DNA of 64,000 nt from an uncultured bacterium. Its GTDB lineage: Bacteria > Planctomycetota > Phycisphaerae > Phycisphaerales > SM1A02. The translations under genes were made by a program, and so were the position numbers. Below the pieces are notes generated by a model. It had not been told where the DNA came from, made no database searches, and saw only the letters and a list, made by a program, of their open reading frames with translations. Below, in pieces: positions 18,387-28,091 of this stretch. Each line of letters begins with the position of its first letter. The stretch's first letter is position 1. The stretch is taken from NCBI GenBank assembly GCA_903919715.1, contig CAIXJC010000012.1:62001-126000 (forward strand), read 5' to 3'.

Positions 18387-19652
18387 TTAACTGTGAGCCA
18401 TCGGATGCAAGCAAGCAAGCTTTTCGAGATGCATTCGAATCGCTTCCGCAATCACCGGCTTCCCTTCGAGTCGAGTGGGATCTCTTCCAGGCACGACAAG
18501 CCATGCAATTTGATGGGATCCTTTGGGATTTTCTTCGCCACGATTCGTGACGCACGCTCCGTATGTTGCGGCACGCGAACGAGCGGTTTCCATGAGTGCT
18601 TCATGCGTTGACGCTTCTTCGTACTTGAATCCGACCATATGGAGCGCTGGAAATTGCTGGTGCGCCGCATCAATGACCTTGGGCGTCGGTCGAAGCTGCA
18701 CTGTCCAATCGCCAGCGTCGGTCTTGACTTTTCCTGCGCGAACTTCCGTTGGCTCGAAATCAGAAACAGCCGCACTGAGCACTGCGGCTTGATGTGGCGT
18801 TGTGCTGAGAGTTTCGAGTACCAGTTGCCGATAGTGATCGACCGTGTCTGCGATTCGGGTATTGAGCCATGGCGGTGCTGCGACGCTTCCCGCTCCAAGA
18901 ATCAGATCAACATCGGCGCCACACATCGCCAAGTCTTTCGCGATCGCGACACCAAGGGCACCGGTAAAGCGACTTCCAAGTCTTCGGACGGCGTCGAGCG
19001 GAGATGGAACGGGTCCGCCAGTGACCAAGATTCTCTTTCCGCGTAACGGCGAGGCGCTGATTGCGCGTGCGAGAGCGACGACGATCGGCTCATCGTCTGG
19101 AAGATTGTGCTTGCCGTAATCATCGCGAGGTGGGATGACTGTCACACCAAGATGCTGCAGTTTTTCAAGGCTTTCTGTCAGAATTCGTGTGTGCATCGAC
19201 CCGTGCATCGTCGGGCAGACGAGGACGGCGCATGCTCCGCGCTCCATGCGTCCAAGTGCCGATGCAAGTGTTGCTGTGATGGCACCGTCAGCGATACCGT
19301 ATGCCATCTTGTTGATCGTGTTGTATGTCGCCGGCGCAACGAGATATGCGTGGAATTGATCGTCTTGGGAAATGTGTTCAGCACGGGCGCCAAGCTTTGA
19401 GACCACAGGTCGATCTGTGCTCCATGCAAGCGTTTCGCTCGTGACATAACGAAGTCCTTCGTCCGAAACGAATGCGGTGACCTCAGCTCCTTGACGACGC
19501 AAACTCCGTGCGAGCATTGGCGCCTTCATTGCGGCAATTCCGCCAGTGATGAGTAACGCAATCCGTTTTCCGAGCAGGTGACTTCCATCGAGCGGAACAG
19601 CATGGTCGCCGAGTGTCGAGGGAGTTGGTGGTTTTGGAATCCAGTGGTTCAT
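18387..19652 (-). CDS. coaBC: Divergent bifunctional CoaBC (phosphopantothenoylcysteine decarboxylase / phosphopantothenate-cysteine ligase)
   Basis: 421 residues. CoaBC makes 4'-phosphopantetheine from phosphopantothenate and cysteine in coenzyme A synthesis. The N-terminal flavoprotein half (about 28-190) has ITGGIAAMKAP, the active-site His in AEHISQDD and the APATYNTINKMAYG stretch. The C-terminal ligase half (about 205-415) begins RILVTGGPVPSPLDAVR and has AAVSDFEP and VGFKYE. Several otherwise invariant residues differ: the decarboxylase PAMN motif reads PTMH, the flap Cys is missing, and the ligase SSG motif reads RFTG. So it is either a divergent but working CoaBC or a paralogue. Its ATG overlaps the stop of the upstream RNase D-like gene (ATGA). 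Confidence 0.75.
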   Translation of the reverse strand: MNHWIPKPPTPSTLGDHAVPLDGSHLLGKRIALLITGGIAAMKAPMLARSLRRQGAEVTAFVSDEGLRYVTSETLAWSTDRPVVSKLGARAEHISQDDQFHAYLVAPATYNTINKMAYGIADGAITATLASALGRMERGACAVLVCPTMHGSMHTRILTESLEKLQHLGVTVIPPRDDYGKHNLPDDEPIVVALARAISASPLRGKRILVTGGPVPSPLDAVRRLGSRFTGALGVAIAKDLAMCGADVDLILGAGSVAAPPWLNTRIADTVDHYRQLVLETLSTTPHQAAVLSAAVSDFEPTEVRAGKVKTDAGDWTVQLRPTPKVIDAAHQQFPALHMVGFKYEEASTHEALMETARSRAATYGACVTNRGEENPKGSHQIAWLVVPGRDPTRLEGKPVIAEAIRMHLEKLACLHPMAHS

Positions 19653-20911
19653 GGGACGATCGGTCCTCCATCTTTCCAGCCAAGACTCAGCGTCTCTCGA
19701 CCGTCGAGGAACGCATCAAGCCATCTTCCGATCGCATCTTGCCGCCAAGAATCGGCGGCGAAGAGCGGTTCGGCGGTTGTATTTCGGGCGAGATACCAAC
19801 GTGAAAGTTGGCCTCGAGTCAAGATGAGCGCCGTCGCGATTCCCATCGAGATGGCGCGCATTGTGATGATCGACCAGAGCGCATCAATGCGAGTCCGATC
19901 CTCGGCGCTTTCTTCAGGGCTCAGCCAAATGCGGTCACGCTCGACCGGCAAATTTCGCGCTGCCTCCATCGTTCGCAGAATTTCATCGCCGAATTCGGCC
20001 GCCGTTTGGCGTGGAAAACTGCGAATTTCCTGAAGTTCGTCGGTCGATGTGACCTTTCTCCTGGCTGCCTCAAGCATCGGACTATCTGGCAGTACGGTTC
20101 GCGGCGGCAAATTTTTCGCCTTGGCGAGCGCATATCGAAGAATGACGAGTTCTCGCAGAACGGTCATCACTCGTGGTCGCAGCCCAAGCCCGCGAGATGC
20201 GCGACGAACTTGACTCTCCGGATCAAATTCCTCCAGTGAACGAAGCGACTGTTCGCTTTCAGTCATCGCCCACGCAGTTCGATTCGTTGCATCAAGGCGT
20301 TCGCGTTGCAGATTCCAAATGAGCGGCAAATAGCGCACGTCATCTGCGGCGTATGAGAGTTGCGACTTCGAGAGTGGACGTGAGTCCCATTCGGTGAACG
20401 TATGTCCTTTGTTCAGGCGAAGATTTGCAACACCTTGCACAACATTTGCGAGGCTTGTGGGCCAAGGCATTCCCAAGAATCCTGCGGCGATTTGCGTGTC
20501 GATGACATTCAGCGCAGTGCGATTGGTACGGCGCTGCGCCGCATCAATGTCTTGTCCGCCCGCATGAACGATGGTCGTAAGGTTGGGATCGCAGACAGCG
20601 TTCCAGACAGACTCGAGTGCTGCCGCTTCAAAGGCGAAAGGATCGATCAGCGCGATCCTCGTACGTGTCGCAAGTTGCAGCAGACAAATATTTGGAACGA
20701 ATGTCTCCTCGCCGATGAATTCAGTGTCATATGCGAAGCAGCCTTCGCTGCGGACATGATCCATGAAGCGGTCGAGTTGTTCTGGCGAGTCGATGAATTC
20801 TGGTTCGCCTTGTGGGACGAATGGATGCTCCATCACCTTGGTCGGTGGCGGTGCGGCGTCTGCATGCGCTTCGGCGTGGTGCATCGCCCGTTTTCTGCGT
20901 CGAAAGTTCAT
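19649..20911 (-). CDS. Ribonuclease D-like 3'-5' exonuclease with HRDC domain
   Basis: 420 residues from the ATG at 20911; the open frame continues 12 codons further to a TTG. The DEDD exonuclease domain (about 35-210) has YDTEF (Asp62, Glu64), HAGGQDIDA with the second Asp, NVIDTQIAA, and the DEDDy block LSYAADDVRYL. The later part (about 235-330) holds an HRDC-like helical domain, followed by a C-terminal region typical of bacterial RNase D. RNase D trims the 3' ends of tRNA and other small RNAs. It is co-translated with coaBC (ATGA overlap) and diverges from the menaquinone cluster. Confidence 0.88.
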   Translation of the reverse strand: MNFRRRKRAMHHAEAHADAAPPPTKVMEHPFVPQGEPEFIDSPEQLDRFMDHVRSEGCFAYDTEFIGEETFVPNICLLQLATRTRIALIDPFAFEAAALESVWNAVCDPNLTTIVHAGGQDIDAAQRRTNRTALNVIDTQIAAGFLGMPWPTSLANVVQGVANLRLNKGHTFTEWDSRPLSKSQLSYAADDVRYLPLIWNLQRERLDATNRTAWAMTESEQSLRSLEEFDPESQVRRASRGLGLRPRVMTVLRELVILRYALAKAKNLPPRTVLPDSPMLEAARRKVTSTDELQEIRSFPRQTAAEFGDEILRTMEAARNLPVERDRIWLSPEESAEDRTRIDALWSIITMRAISMGIATALILTRGQLSRWYLARNTTAEPLFAADSWRQDAIGRWLDAFLDGRETLSLGWKDGGPIVP

Positions 20912-21047
20912 CGAAGCTTTCAGGGTACAGGGCGATGCCAAATCCAATATGTGTCCGATAACTCAAATTATGGCCTCAGTCGAATCACCTGCGACTTAGA
21001 GGTTGCGCTTCTCTATCATCGCCGATCGACCAAACGATCGGATTTGC

Positions 21048-22535
21048 ATGACTCCTCGACTTTCTGGCCCCATTATTTCGACTCGTCTCAGCGGCTGTTT
21101 GCCACTGTCGGAGGCTATCGATGCACTGCGGTCGGCGATCTGCGCACACTGCGCTGGGAAGAGTTCTCAATCAACGCTTGGGCGATTCGAGATCGAGATC
21201 GAGTCGGCTGATCTACTCCGATGGCTTGCGGCGCAACCATCCGGTCAGCGCTACTACTTCAGAAATCGCGAAGGAACATTGGCGAGTGCGGGAATTGGTT
21301 GCGCAGCAGAATTTTCTTCTTGGGCCGATCCGTCGCTGGGCACTCTGTTGACAGCAACGACGGATCAGGGGGTCCACGAGGATGGATCGAGCGAACCACT
21401 TCTGTTTGTAGCAAGTTCCTTTGATCCTGCGGTGGTTGGGAAATATGCGCCCGAGTGGGAGGGGTTTGATCAGTTGCACATCGTGCTGCCGTTGGTGGAA
21501 ATCCGTAGGACCAAACGGACGGTGTTGGCCGTGCATGTTTATGGCGATGGGGCGGAAGCACTTGCGGCGCTTGAGCAGTGTGAATCGCCAGTGGAGCATC
21601 TTTCACTGCCCCGTGGTTTGCGCCTTGCTGCGCACGGTGACCCAGTCCGATGGGCTGACGGAATCGATGCTGCGCTGGGAGCGATTGCATCAGGCTCGAT
21701 AGAAAAGGTCGTGCTCGCGCGGACGCGTGGGTATTCGGCGATTGAGTCCATTGACCCGTGCGGAATTCTTGGAACCCTGATGGAGGAAGAGCCAAGTGCA
21801 TTTCACTTCCTCATTGAACAAGTGGCTGATCGCGCATTTGTTGGTGCGAGTCCCGAAAGACTTTTCGGGAGAGTCGGCAAATTCCTTCAGAGCGAGGCAA
21901 TCGCTGGCACGTGCGGCCGTGGTCCAGACGCTGTATCGGATGACCGACTCGCAGGACGCTTGCTCGCAAGCGACAAGAATCGCCGAGAACATGAAATTGT
22001 GATTCGCCGAATCGAGTCGGTGTTGTCGCCGATGGTCGAGAACCTCGCATGTGATGAATCGCCTCGGGTGATGCGCTTGCGTCATGTGCAGCACCTTGTG
22101 ACGACGACGAGCGGACAATTGAAGTCAAAAATCGACGACGCACGGATCGTCTCTGAATTGCATCCGACTCCAGCAGTGTGCGGATGGCCAGTGGAACGTT
22201 CTCGTGAGTTCATTCGGCAACACGAACGGATGAGTCGGGGCTTGTATTCAGGAGTCGTTGGCGTAACGAGCGCGAGTCGGAGCGAATTTTCTGTCGCAAT
22301 TCGAAGCGCAGTGATCAATGACACGGAAATGATCGCATACGCAGGCGCGGGAATCGTTCGTGGTTCCGATTCCGATGCGGAATGGCTCGAGACGGAACGA
22401 AAACTCTCGCCCTTTGATGCGCTTGTCGTGCGCGCGTCGAACGAGTTTCAGGGGAGTTCGCAGCTCGGGCGAATGGGATCGCATCGCGGTGATGCGCACC
22501 CCCAAGCGCATCACCGTCTGGTCACTGGTTCGTGA
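21048..22535 (+). CDS. menF: Isochorismate synthase
   Basis: About 495 residues from the ATG at 21048 (a TTG 45 bases earlier is open). Converts chorismate to isochorismate, the first committed step of menaquinone synthesis. The C-terminal chorismate-binding domain (about 215-475) has IEKVVLARTR (general base Lys), FVGASPERLF, the Gly-rich SEAIAGT block, SELHPTPAVCGWP with catalytic Glu and His nearby, and YSGVVGV. The N-terminal half is the less conserved family part. The C-terminal ~25 residues are an extra His/Gln-rich tail. GTGA overlap with menD. Related anthranilate and salicylate enzymes are less likely given the men neighbours. Confidence 0.92.
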   Translation: MTPRLSGPIISTRLSGCLPLSEAIDALRSAICAHCAGKSSQSTLGRFEIEIESADLLRWLAAQPSGQRYYFRNREGTLASAGIGCAAEFSSWADPSLGTLLTATTDQGVHEDGSSEPLLFVASSFDPAVVGKYAPEWEGFDQLHIVLPLVEIRRTKRTVLAVHVYGDGAEALAALEQCESPVEHLSLPRGLRLAAHGDPVRWADGIDAALGAIASGSIEKVVLARTRGYSAIESIDPCGILGTLMEEEPSAFHFLIEQVADRAFVGASPERLFGRVGKFLQSEAIAGTCGRGPDAVSDDRLAGRLLASDKNRREHEIVIRRIESVLSPMVENLACDESPRVMRLRHVQHLVTTTSGQLKSKIDDARIVSELHPTPAVCGWPVERSREFIRQHERMSRGLYSGVVGVTSASRSEFSVAIRSAVINDTEMIAYAGAGIVRGSDSDAEWLETERKLSPFDALVVRASNEFQGSSQLGRMGSHRGDAHPQAHHRLVTGS

Positions 22536-24415
22536 GCGCTTCCGCGAAGCAATTCGATCCGACCGAGGCTCCCAACCTCAACACACTGTGGACTCAATTG
22601 GCATTCGATGAGTGGGCACGTCTTGGACTGTCGCTCGCGGTGGTCTGCCCAGGGTCGAGATCCGCTCCGTTGGCATACGCGATCTCCCAAAACCCGCGAA
22701 TTGAATCGGTCATTGCGCATGATGAGCGCTCCGCAGGATTCGTCGCTTTAGGTGCGGCTCGCGCGACAGGTCGTGCGGCAGTCGTCGTGACAACATCCGG
22801 AACTGCGGTTGCAAATCTCTTGCCTGCGACGATCGAAGCATCGAAAACAGGAACACCGCTCTTGTTGGTGACCGCCGACCGTCCGCAGGAACTGCATGAT
22901 TGTGGCGCAAATCAGAGCATTTCGCAGAGCAATATTTTCGGATCATTCGCTCGTTGGTCGATTGACGTGCCATGCGCCGACGCGGCGATCGATCCGAGTT
23001 GGATTCTTTCCACTGCTGATGAAGCCTGGCGCCGAGCCCACTGCCCATCGCAGTCGGCCGGTCCAGTTCACCTCAATTGGATGTTTCGCGAACCACTTGC
23101 GCCTCGCATCGAAGCATGGAACCGTGAATTGAATACGGATCTTTCAATGTGGTCGCGCAGTCGTGCGCCGTGGAGAGCGACCGTCGACGGTGGAATGTCG
23201 TGGGATGAAAGTATGGATGCGTTGGTCGAGCAAATCTGTTTGTCGGTTGCTGATGCGCGACGAGTTCTCTTGTGTGTAGGCGCTTTGTATTCACCCAGAA
23301 TGAGAACATTGGCTCGCGACCTCACGGCCCGTTTGGGGTGTCCCGTACTCGCCGATGTCGGAAGCAGCCTTCGCAGCAGTGCGTGTGGCTGTGACATCGT
23401 CGCTCACGCAGATTTGGTAGCGCTCTCGTCCTTGGCGGCGAGCAAATTGCGTCCTGAGCTGATCATTCGCTTGGGTGGGGCTCTATCCAGTCGCCGGATT
23501 GGAGAGTTTCTTACTGATGCTCGCAGCCGTGGCGCTCGCGAAATGGTGATCAGAGATGGGCCAGAGCGAATGGACTTCAGCCATTCGGCATCGATGGAAC
23601 TGTCAATCGATCCAAGCGCATTTGGCTCAAGTGTCGAACGAGTTCGTGCGAAGTCCAAGGCGCCATTTCAGCGGAGTTTCGAGCCAGATTCACAGTATGG
23701 CAACGCATGGAAGGCGGCGGATGCAACCGTCTCTCGCATTCTCGAGTCGCGACTTGACGGGCCTCAGGATGCGCTCGACGAACCATCAACCGCCCGCATC
23801 GTCGCTGCGAGTTGTCCCTCTGGAGCAACACTCTTCGTTGGGAACAGCATGCCGATTCGCGATGCCGATATGCATGCGGCGGTTCGCGATTCGACAATCA
23901 CGGTTGCGGTGAATCGTGGCGCAAGTGGAATTGACGGACTGATTGCAACGGCAGTCGGACATGCGCGCGTCACTCGAGCGTTGACTGTTGCCATCGTTGG
24001 CGACCTTTCGTTGCTGCATGATCTTGGATCGCTTGCGCTCGTTGCAGCGAGTGCTGTTCCTGTTGTTGTCGTTGTCGTGAACAATGACGGAGGAGGGATT
24101 TTTCACTTCCTGCCACTCGCTGATCATCTGAGCGTTCTGGAACCATGGACCACTGCGCCGCACGGAATCAATTTTTCGTCGGCTGCGCAGATGTTCCGGC
24201 TGCACTACGAAGCCCCCATGGTGCGGGGTGATTTGATGGACGAACTCCGCGAAGCATTCGGGCGCGCAAGTCAACTGAATCGTTCGACACTGATTGAAGT
24301 GCGAACCAATCGGGATGAAAATATTCGCTTTCATCGCACTTTGCAGGAAGAGATCCGCATGGCATTGGATCAGTCAAGTGTCTGCGTGCCATCTTTGGTT
24401 GGAGCGAAGCAGTGA
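22532..24415 (+). CDS. menD: SEPHCHC synthase
   Basis: 627 residues. Thiamine-diphosphate enzyme that joins isochorismate and 2-oxoglutarate to SEPHCHC. Starts at GTG inside the menF stop (GTGA). The N-terminal pyrimidine-binding domain has VCPGSRSAPLA, AHDERSAGFVALG and TTSGTAVANLLPA; the middle domain follows. The C-terminal PP-binding domain shows VGNSMPIRDAD, NRGASGIDGL, and the Mg/ThDP site VVNNDGGGIFHFLPLADH. Length is a little above the usual 550-580. All expected motifs are present, so it should be active. It runs into menH with another GTGA overlap. Confidence 0.96.
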   Translation: MSASAKQFDPTEAPNLNTLWTQLAFDEWARLGLSLAVVCPGSRSAPLAYAISQNPRIESVIAHDERSAGFVALGAARATGRAAVVVTTSGTAVANLLPATIEASKTGTPLLLVTADRPQELHDCGANQSISQSNIFGSFARWSIDVPCADAAIDPSWILSTADEAWRRAHCPSQSAGPVHLNWMFREPLAPRIEAWNRELNTDLSMWSRSRAPWRATVDGGMSWDESMDALVEQICLSVADARRVLLCVGALYSPRMRTLARDLTARLGCPVLADVGSSLRSSACGCDIVAHADLVALSSLAASKLRPELIIRLGGALSSRRIGEFLTDARSRGAREMVIRDGPERMDFSHSASMELSIDPSAFGSSVERVRAKSKAPFQRSFEPDSQYGNAWKAADATVSRILESRLDGPQDALDEPSTARIVAASCPSGATLFVGNSMPIRDADMHAAVRDSTITVAVNRGASGIDGLIATAVGHARVTRALTVAIVGDLSLLHDLGSLALVAASAVPVVVVVVNNDGGGIFHFLPLADHLSVLEPWTTAPHGINFSSAAQMFRLHYEAPMVRGDLMDELREAFGRASQLNRSTLIEVRTNRDENIRFHRTLQEEIRMALDQSSVCVPSLVGAKQ

Positions 24416-25302
24416 TGGGCGACGCCGACACACATTTTCGCGCAGGTCGACCGATTGTGCTTATTCATGGCTTTCTCGGTGCGCCAATTGATTGGGATTC
24501 CTTTCGGTGCGCACTGAGGAAAGAGTCGAGCGAAGCAGCCTCTCTGTGCATCACAGTCGATCTCCTCGATGTCGCACGCCGCATACAGGGAAATTCGAAG
24601 TCGCCGATCACGATCGGCTTGAGTGAATTTGCATCGACGATTCGCGCAGATCTCGAAGCCGACGAGCGAGTGCGCTCCGGCTTTGATGTTGTTGGATATT
24701 CCATGGGAGGCCGCATCGCATTGGAAATGGCTGCACAGTTGAGCGAGGCAGAGCCGTTGGGTGGCGGAGATTCGTCGATCTTTATTTTGTTGAGTGCTCA
24801 TCCTGGACTCGATGATGCGAAGGAACGCGATGTGCGTGCTTCGTCAGATATTCGGCTTGCTGATCGCCTCGCAACTCTTGGCGCAGAGACTGATGTGCGT
24901 GTCAGGCAAGAGTTGGCCGAAACGTTTCTGGAAGAGTGGTATGGGCAGGCACTCTTTTCCACACTTCGGAATTGTGAAGAGTTTATCTCCCTTGCGAAGC
25001 GTCGGTGCGCTGACTTGTCGACATCCGATTCTGCAACACTCTGGGCAGCAATTGTTGCGGGATGTTCACCAGGACGATGTCCTTCGCGGTGGGATGCGAT
25101 TCAGCGGATGGCGCATGACTGTCGCGTTGTCGCTGGCGATCGAGATGCCCGCTATGTTGCAGTTGCCAATCGAGCGCACAGTATTGGAGTTCCAGCAGCA
25201 TTCATTTGCGATGCGGGGCATGCGGCTCATATCGAACAGCCAGCGCAATTCGCCGCATATTTCAGTCAACTTCGTGTAGCCCGAGTCCAGTGTCTTTCGT
25301 GA
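24412..25302 (+). CDS. menH: SHCHC synthase-like alpha/beta hydrolase
   Basis: 296 residues. By context it is the 2-succinyl-6-hydroxy-2,4-cyclohexadiene-1-carboxylate synthase, which removes pyruvate from the MenD product. The alpha/beta-hydrolase triad is visible: oxyanion segment VLIHGFLG near residue 22, nucleophile Ser in VGYSMGGR near 98, Asp in VVAGDRDARY near 242, and His in DAGHAAHIEQP near 268. The closing GHAAHIEQP fits the MenH family. The start is GTG at 24412 overlapping the menD stop, or the next codon ATG at 24415. It is followed by menB after 14 bases. Confidence 0.87.
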   Translation: MMGDADTHFRAGRPIVLIHGFLGAPIDWDSFRCALRKESSEAASLCITVDLLDVARRIQGNSKSPITIGLSEFASTIRADLEADERVRSGFDVVGYSMGGRIALEMAAQLSEAEPLGGGDSSIFILLSAHPGLDDAKERDVRASSDIRLADRLATLGAETDVRVRQELAETFLEEWYGQALFSTLRNCEEFISLAKRRCADLSTSDSATLWAAIVAGCSPGRCPSRWDAIQRMAHDCRVVAGDRDARYVAVANRAHSIGVPAAFICDAGHAAHIEQPAQFAAYFSQLRVARVQCLS

Positions 25303-25316
25303 GAGCGTTCTAAACA

Positions 25317-26177
25317 ATGACGAACCCAATGACAAATCCAATCATGCCAACCGATTCAATTCCGATCCGATGGACGGTCGGTGAAACGTTTCCAGACATC
25401 CGTTACGAAACAGCGGACGGGATCGCCAAGATCACCATCTGTCGGCCAGAAGTGCGAAATGCTTTTCGGCCGCAGACGGTCGAATCGATGCGAAGCGCAC
25501 TCCGTAAGGCTCGATACGACCCAGCGATCGGCGTCGTTATCTTGACAGGGGAAGGACCTCTGGCGTTTTGTTCAGGTGGCGATATGCGCGTTCGGCAAGA
25601 TGCTGGTTACGCCGATGCGCAGGGGACGCAGAGTCTGAATGTCTTGGATTTGCAGCGCGAGATTCGTTCGTGCCCTAAGCCGATCATCGCGATGGTTGCG
25701 GGATATGCAGTTGGCGGCGGACATGTTTTGCACATGCTTTGCGATTTAACAATCGCAGCTGACAACGCAATCTTTGGACAGACGGGGCCGAAAGTCGGAT
25801 CGTTCGACGGCGGATTTGGCGCGTCGTACATGGCGCGCATTGTCGGCCAGAAGAAGGCTCGTGAGATTTGGTTTCTCTGTCGTCAATACGATGCTGCCGC
25901 TGCGCTGCAAATGGGATTGGTCAATTGTGTTGTCCCCCTCGCTCAATTGGAAGCCGAGACGGTGAAGTGGGCGCGCGAAATTCTTTTGAACTCTCCGCTT
26001 GCAATTCGGTGTCTCAAGTCAGCACTCAACGCCGACTGCGACGGCCAAGCAGGATTGCAGGAATTGGCTGGAAATGCAACGCTTTTGTACTACATGACGG
26101 AAGAAGGGCAGGAGGGGCATCAGGCCTATATGGAAAAGCGCCCGCCAAATTTTGGAGAGTTCACTCGGCGTCCGTAA
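25317..26177 (+). CDS. menB: 1,4-dihydroxy-2-naphthoyl-CoA synthase
   Basis: 286 residues. Crotonase-fold enzyme that closes the second naphthoquinone ring from o-succinylbenzoyl-CoA. The sequence is very well conserved: [58 protein letters not shown], and the C-terminal [11 protein letters not shown]. The QTGP loop is the form that uses bicarbonate as base, as in E. coli MenB, rather than an acidic side chain. The N-terminus has extra Asn/Thr/Pro residues before the conserved core. Its substrate requires MenE, whose gene is not in this window. Confidence 0.96.
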   Translation: MTNPMTNPIMPTDSIPIRWTVGETFPDIRYETADGIAKITICRPEVRNAFRPQTVESMRSALRKARYDPAIGVVILTGEGPLAFCSGGDMRVRQDAGYADAQGTQSLNVLDLQREIRSCPKPIIAMVAGYAVGGGHVLHMLCDLTIAADNAIFGQTGPKVGSFDGGFGASYMARIVGQKKAREIWFLCRQYDAAAALQMGLVNCVVPLAQLEAETVKWAREILLNSPLAIRCLKSALNADCDGQAGLQELAGNATLLYYMTEEGQEGHQAYMEKRPPNFGEFTRRP

Positions 26178-26199
26178 GTCGACGGCTGAGTAATTCATA

Positions 26200-27081
26200 A
26201 TGATCCAGACTTGCACTATTTGGTTTTCCGCGCTTCGGCCCAAGACGCTTTCTGCCAGCATTGCACCAGTGGCGATGGGCACGGCGATCGCGCATGGTGA
26301 CGGCGCCTTTCATGCAGGGAGTGCACTCGCGGCATTGTTTGGCGCGCTCGGTATTCAGGTCGCATGCAATTTCGCAAATGACTTTTTCGATGCGCGACAA
26401 GGAGCGGATACTGCGGATCGGTTGGGACCAGTCCGCGCGGTTTCAGCTGGTCTGATCAGTGCGCGCACGATGTTCGCTGCGACCATTGGGGTACTCGCGT
26501 TCATCGTCGTTCCATGCATTGTCTATTTGACCGTGCGCTGTGGATGGCCATTCGCCGTGCTCGGTGCGCTTTCAATTCTTCTCGCATTTGGATACACCGG
26601 CAGTCGTTGGTCCCTGGCCTATCTGGGACTCGGTGATTTGTTTGCCTTCTTGTTCTTCGGGCCGCTTGCTGTTGCGGGAACATACGCCGCACAAGCAGTC
26701 GTATGGTCGTGGACCCCAGCGCTCGCCGGATGCGGAGTCGGAATGCTCGCGGGCGCATTGATCAGCGTGAATAATCTGCGTGACGAACCGACGGATCGAT
26801 TGGCTCGCAAGCGGACGCTCGCTGTCCGTTTTGGCGTGAAATTCGCACGAATCGAATTCGCATCGTGCATCGTTGCAGCAGTGATAGTTGCGATTGCGAT
26901 GGCTGCATGGACGAGTCGTTGGTGGTGCGTAGCCGCGGCACTCGCGGGAATCGCACTGCTTCCGTCGATACGCCGAGTCCTCTCCGGCATGTCGGGTCGG
27001 TTGCTGAATCGCGAACTTGGCGCAACGGGCAAAGCGACTCTTGGGTACGGTCTTCTCTTTGCGATTGGCTGGAACCTATGA
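26200..27081 (+). CDS. menA: 1,4-dihydroxy-2-naphthoate polyprenyltransferase
   Basis: 293 residues, about eight membrane helices. Adds the isoprenoid tail to DHNA to give demethylmenaquinone in the inner membrane. UbiA-family motifs: the first Asp-rich site NFANDFFDARQGADTADRLGP near 62-82, and the second site NNLRDEPTDRLARKRTLAVRFG near 190-211. The short N-terminal SALRPKTLSASIAPV is typical of MenA. It follows menB by 22 bases and its last codons overlap the menC start (ATGA), so the genes are transcribed together. Confidence 0.94.
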   Translation: MIQTCTIWFSALRPKTLSASIAPVAMGTAIAHGDGAFHAGSALAALFGALGIQVACNFANDFFDARQGADTADRLGPVRAVSAGLISARTMFAATIGVLAFIVVPCIVYLTVRCGWPFAVLGALSILLAFGYTGSRWSLAYLGLGDLFAFLFFGPLAVAGTYAAQAVVWSWTPALAGCGVGMLAGALISVNNLRDEPTDRLARKRTLAVRFGVKFARIEFASCIVAAVIVAIAMAAWTSRWWCVAAALAGIALLPSIRRVLSGMSGRLLNRELGATGKATLGYGLLFAIGWNL

Positions 27082-28091
27082 ATGTCGATTTGGCATATTT
27101 CGAAATTCCATTCCGCAAGCCCTATCGCATAGGCAGCGGAAGTATTTCGGCCCGGCGCGGAATCATGGTGCGGAGGAAGGTCGGCATGCGCTTTGGATAT
27201 GGCGAGGTTGCACCACTTCTTGGATTCCACCGAGAAACCCTTGATCAAGCACTCTCTAGTTTGCGAGAGTCCGTTTCCAACAACGCCACGCCGATGTGTC
27301 CGAGTGCAGCGTTTGGGTTGTCATGTGCAATCGAGACAGCTTCGGCGAATCCGCGATACGGATTTTCAGATCCAGCACCCGAAAGTGATCTGGGTATCAA
27401 TGCTTTCTTTGCAGGTGGATCGCGAGATGCAAAGGTCGCATTCACGGCCGGCCAGTTTGATGGATTTCAAACGATCAAGATCAAGATTGGGCGCGGAAAA
27501 CCTGTCGACGATTTGCGGACGATCAATACGATTCTTGAACTGGTTGGCCCCGATGTTCGCATTCGTCTCGATGGCAACCGCACGATGACTCTTGAAGTTG
27601 CAGAACGTTTGTTGAGTCGAATCGATCCAGATCGAATCGATTATGTCGAAGAACCGCTTATTAACCACGCTGATTTAAGCGAACTATCCCGACGCGTTGG
27701 AATGGTGATGGCGATCGACGAAAGCTTGCACCTTGGCGTGCCGATTGAAGAGGTCGTCGGTGCGCCTGGGGTGGAAGTGCAGATCGTGAAGCCGTCGCTG
27801 ATCGGAACGTTGGAAGAAGTGGAATCGGTTGTGACTCAAGGCCGCATTCATGGGATGGACACAGTGCTGTCGACCGCAGTCGATACTTCATACACGATTG
27901 CTCTGGTTGCGCGCATGGCTCGTTCGCTGGGTGTGGGTGATCGCGATCATGGTTTGGGAACCGCCAGCCTTTTCGCGTCCGATGTCGTATTGCCCGCGCC
28001 AATTATTCGCGGAAGAATGAAAATTTCGTTAACGCTTCCAGTTCCGAATCTTCAATTCACGCCGATAGCGCAGTTCACTTTGCCCGCGTGA
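27078..28091 (+). CDS. menC: o-Succinylbenzoate synthase-like enolase-superfamily enzyme
   Basis: 337 residues from the ATG that overlaps the menA stop (ATGA). The open frame extends upstream into menA and that part is not used. Family: muconate-lactonising/MR enolase superfamily. Seen are the KIKIG base (Lys of the KxK motif) near 137, metal ligands in RLDGNR, YVEEPL and AIDESL, and the second Lys in QIVKPSLIG. By context it dehydrates SHCHC to o-succinylbenzoate. Some dipeptide epimerases look alike, but the menaquinone operon settles the likely role. Its last 17 bases overlap the facing thioesterase gene. Confidence 0.9.
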   Translation: MNVDLAYFEIPFRKPYRIGSGSISARRGIMVRRKVGMRFGYGEVAPLLGFHRETLDQALSSLRESVSNNATPMCPSAAFGLSCAIETASANPRYGFSDPAPESDLGINAFFAGGSRDAKVAFTAGQFDGFQTIKIKIGRGKPVDDLRTINTILELVGPDVRIRLDGNRTMTLEVAERLLSRIDPDRIDYVEEPLINHADLSELSRRVGMVMAIDESLHLGVPIEEVVGAPGVEVQIVKPSLIGTLEEVESVVTQGRIHGMDTVLSTAVDTSYTIALVARMARSLGVGDRDHGLGTASLFASDVVLPAPIIRGRMKISLTLPVPNLQFTPIAQFTLPA

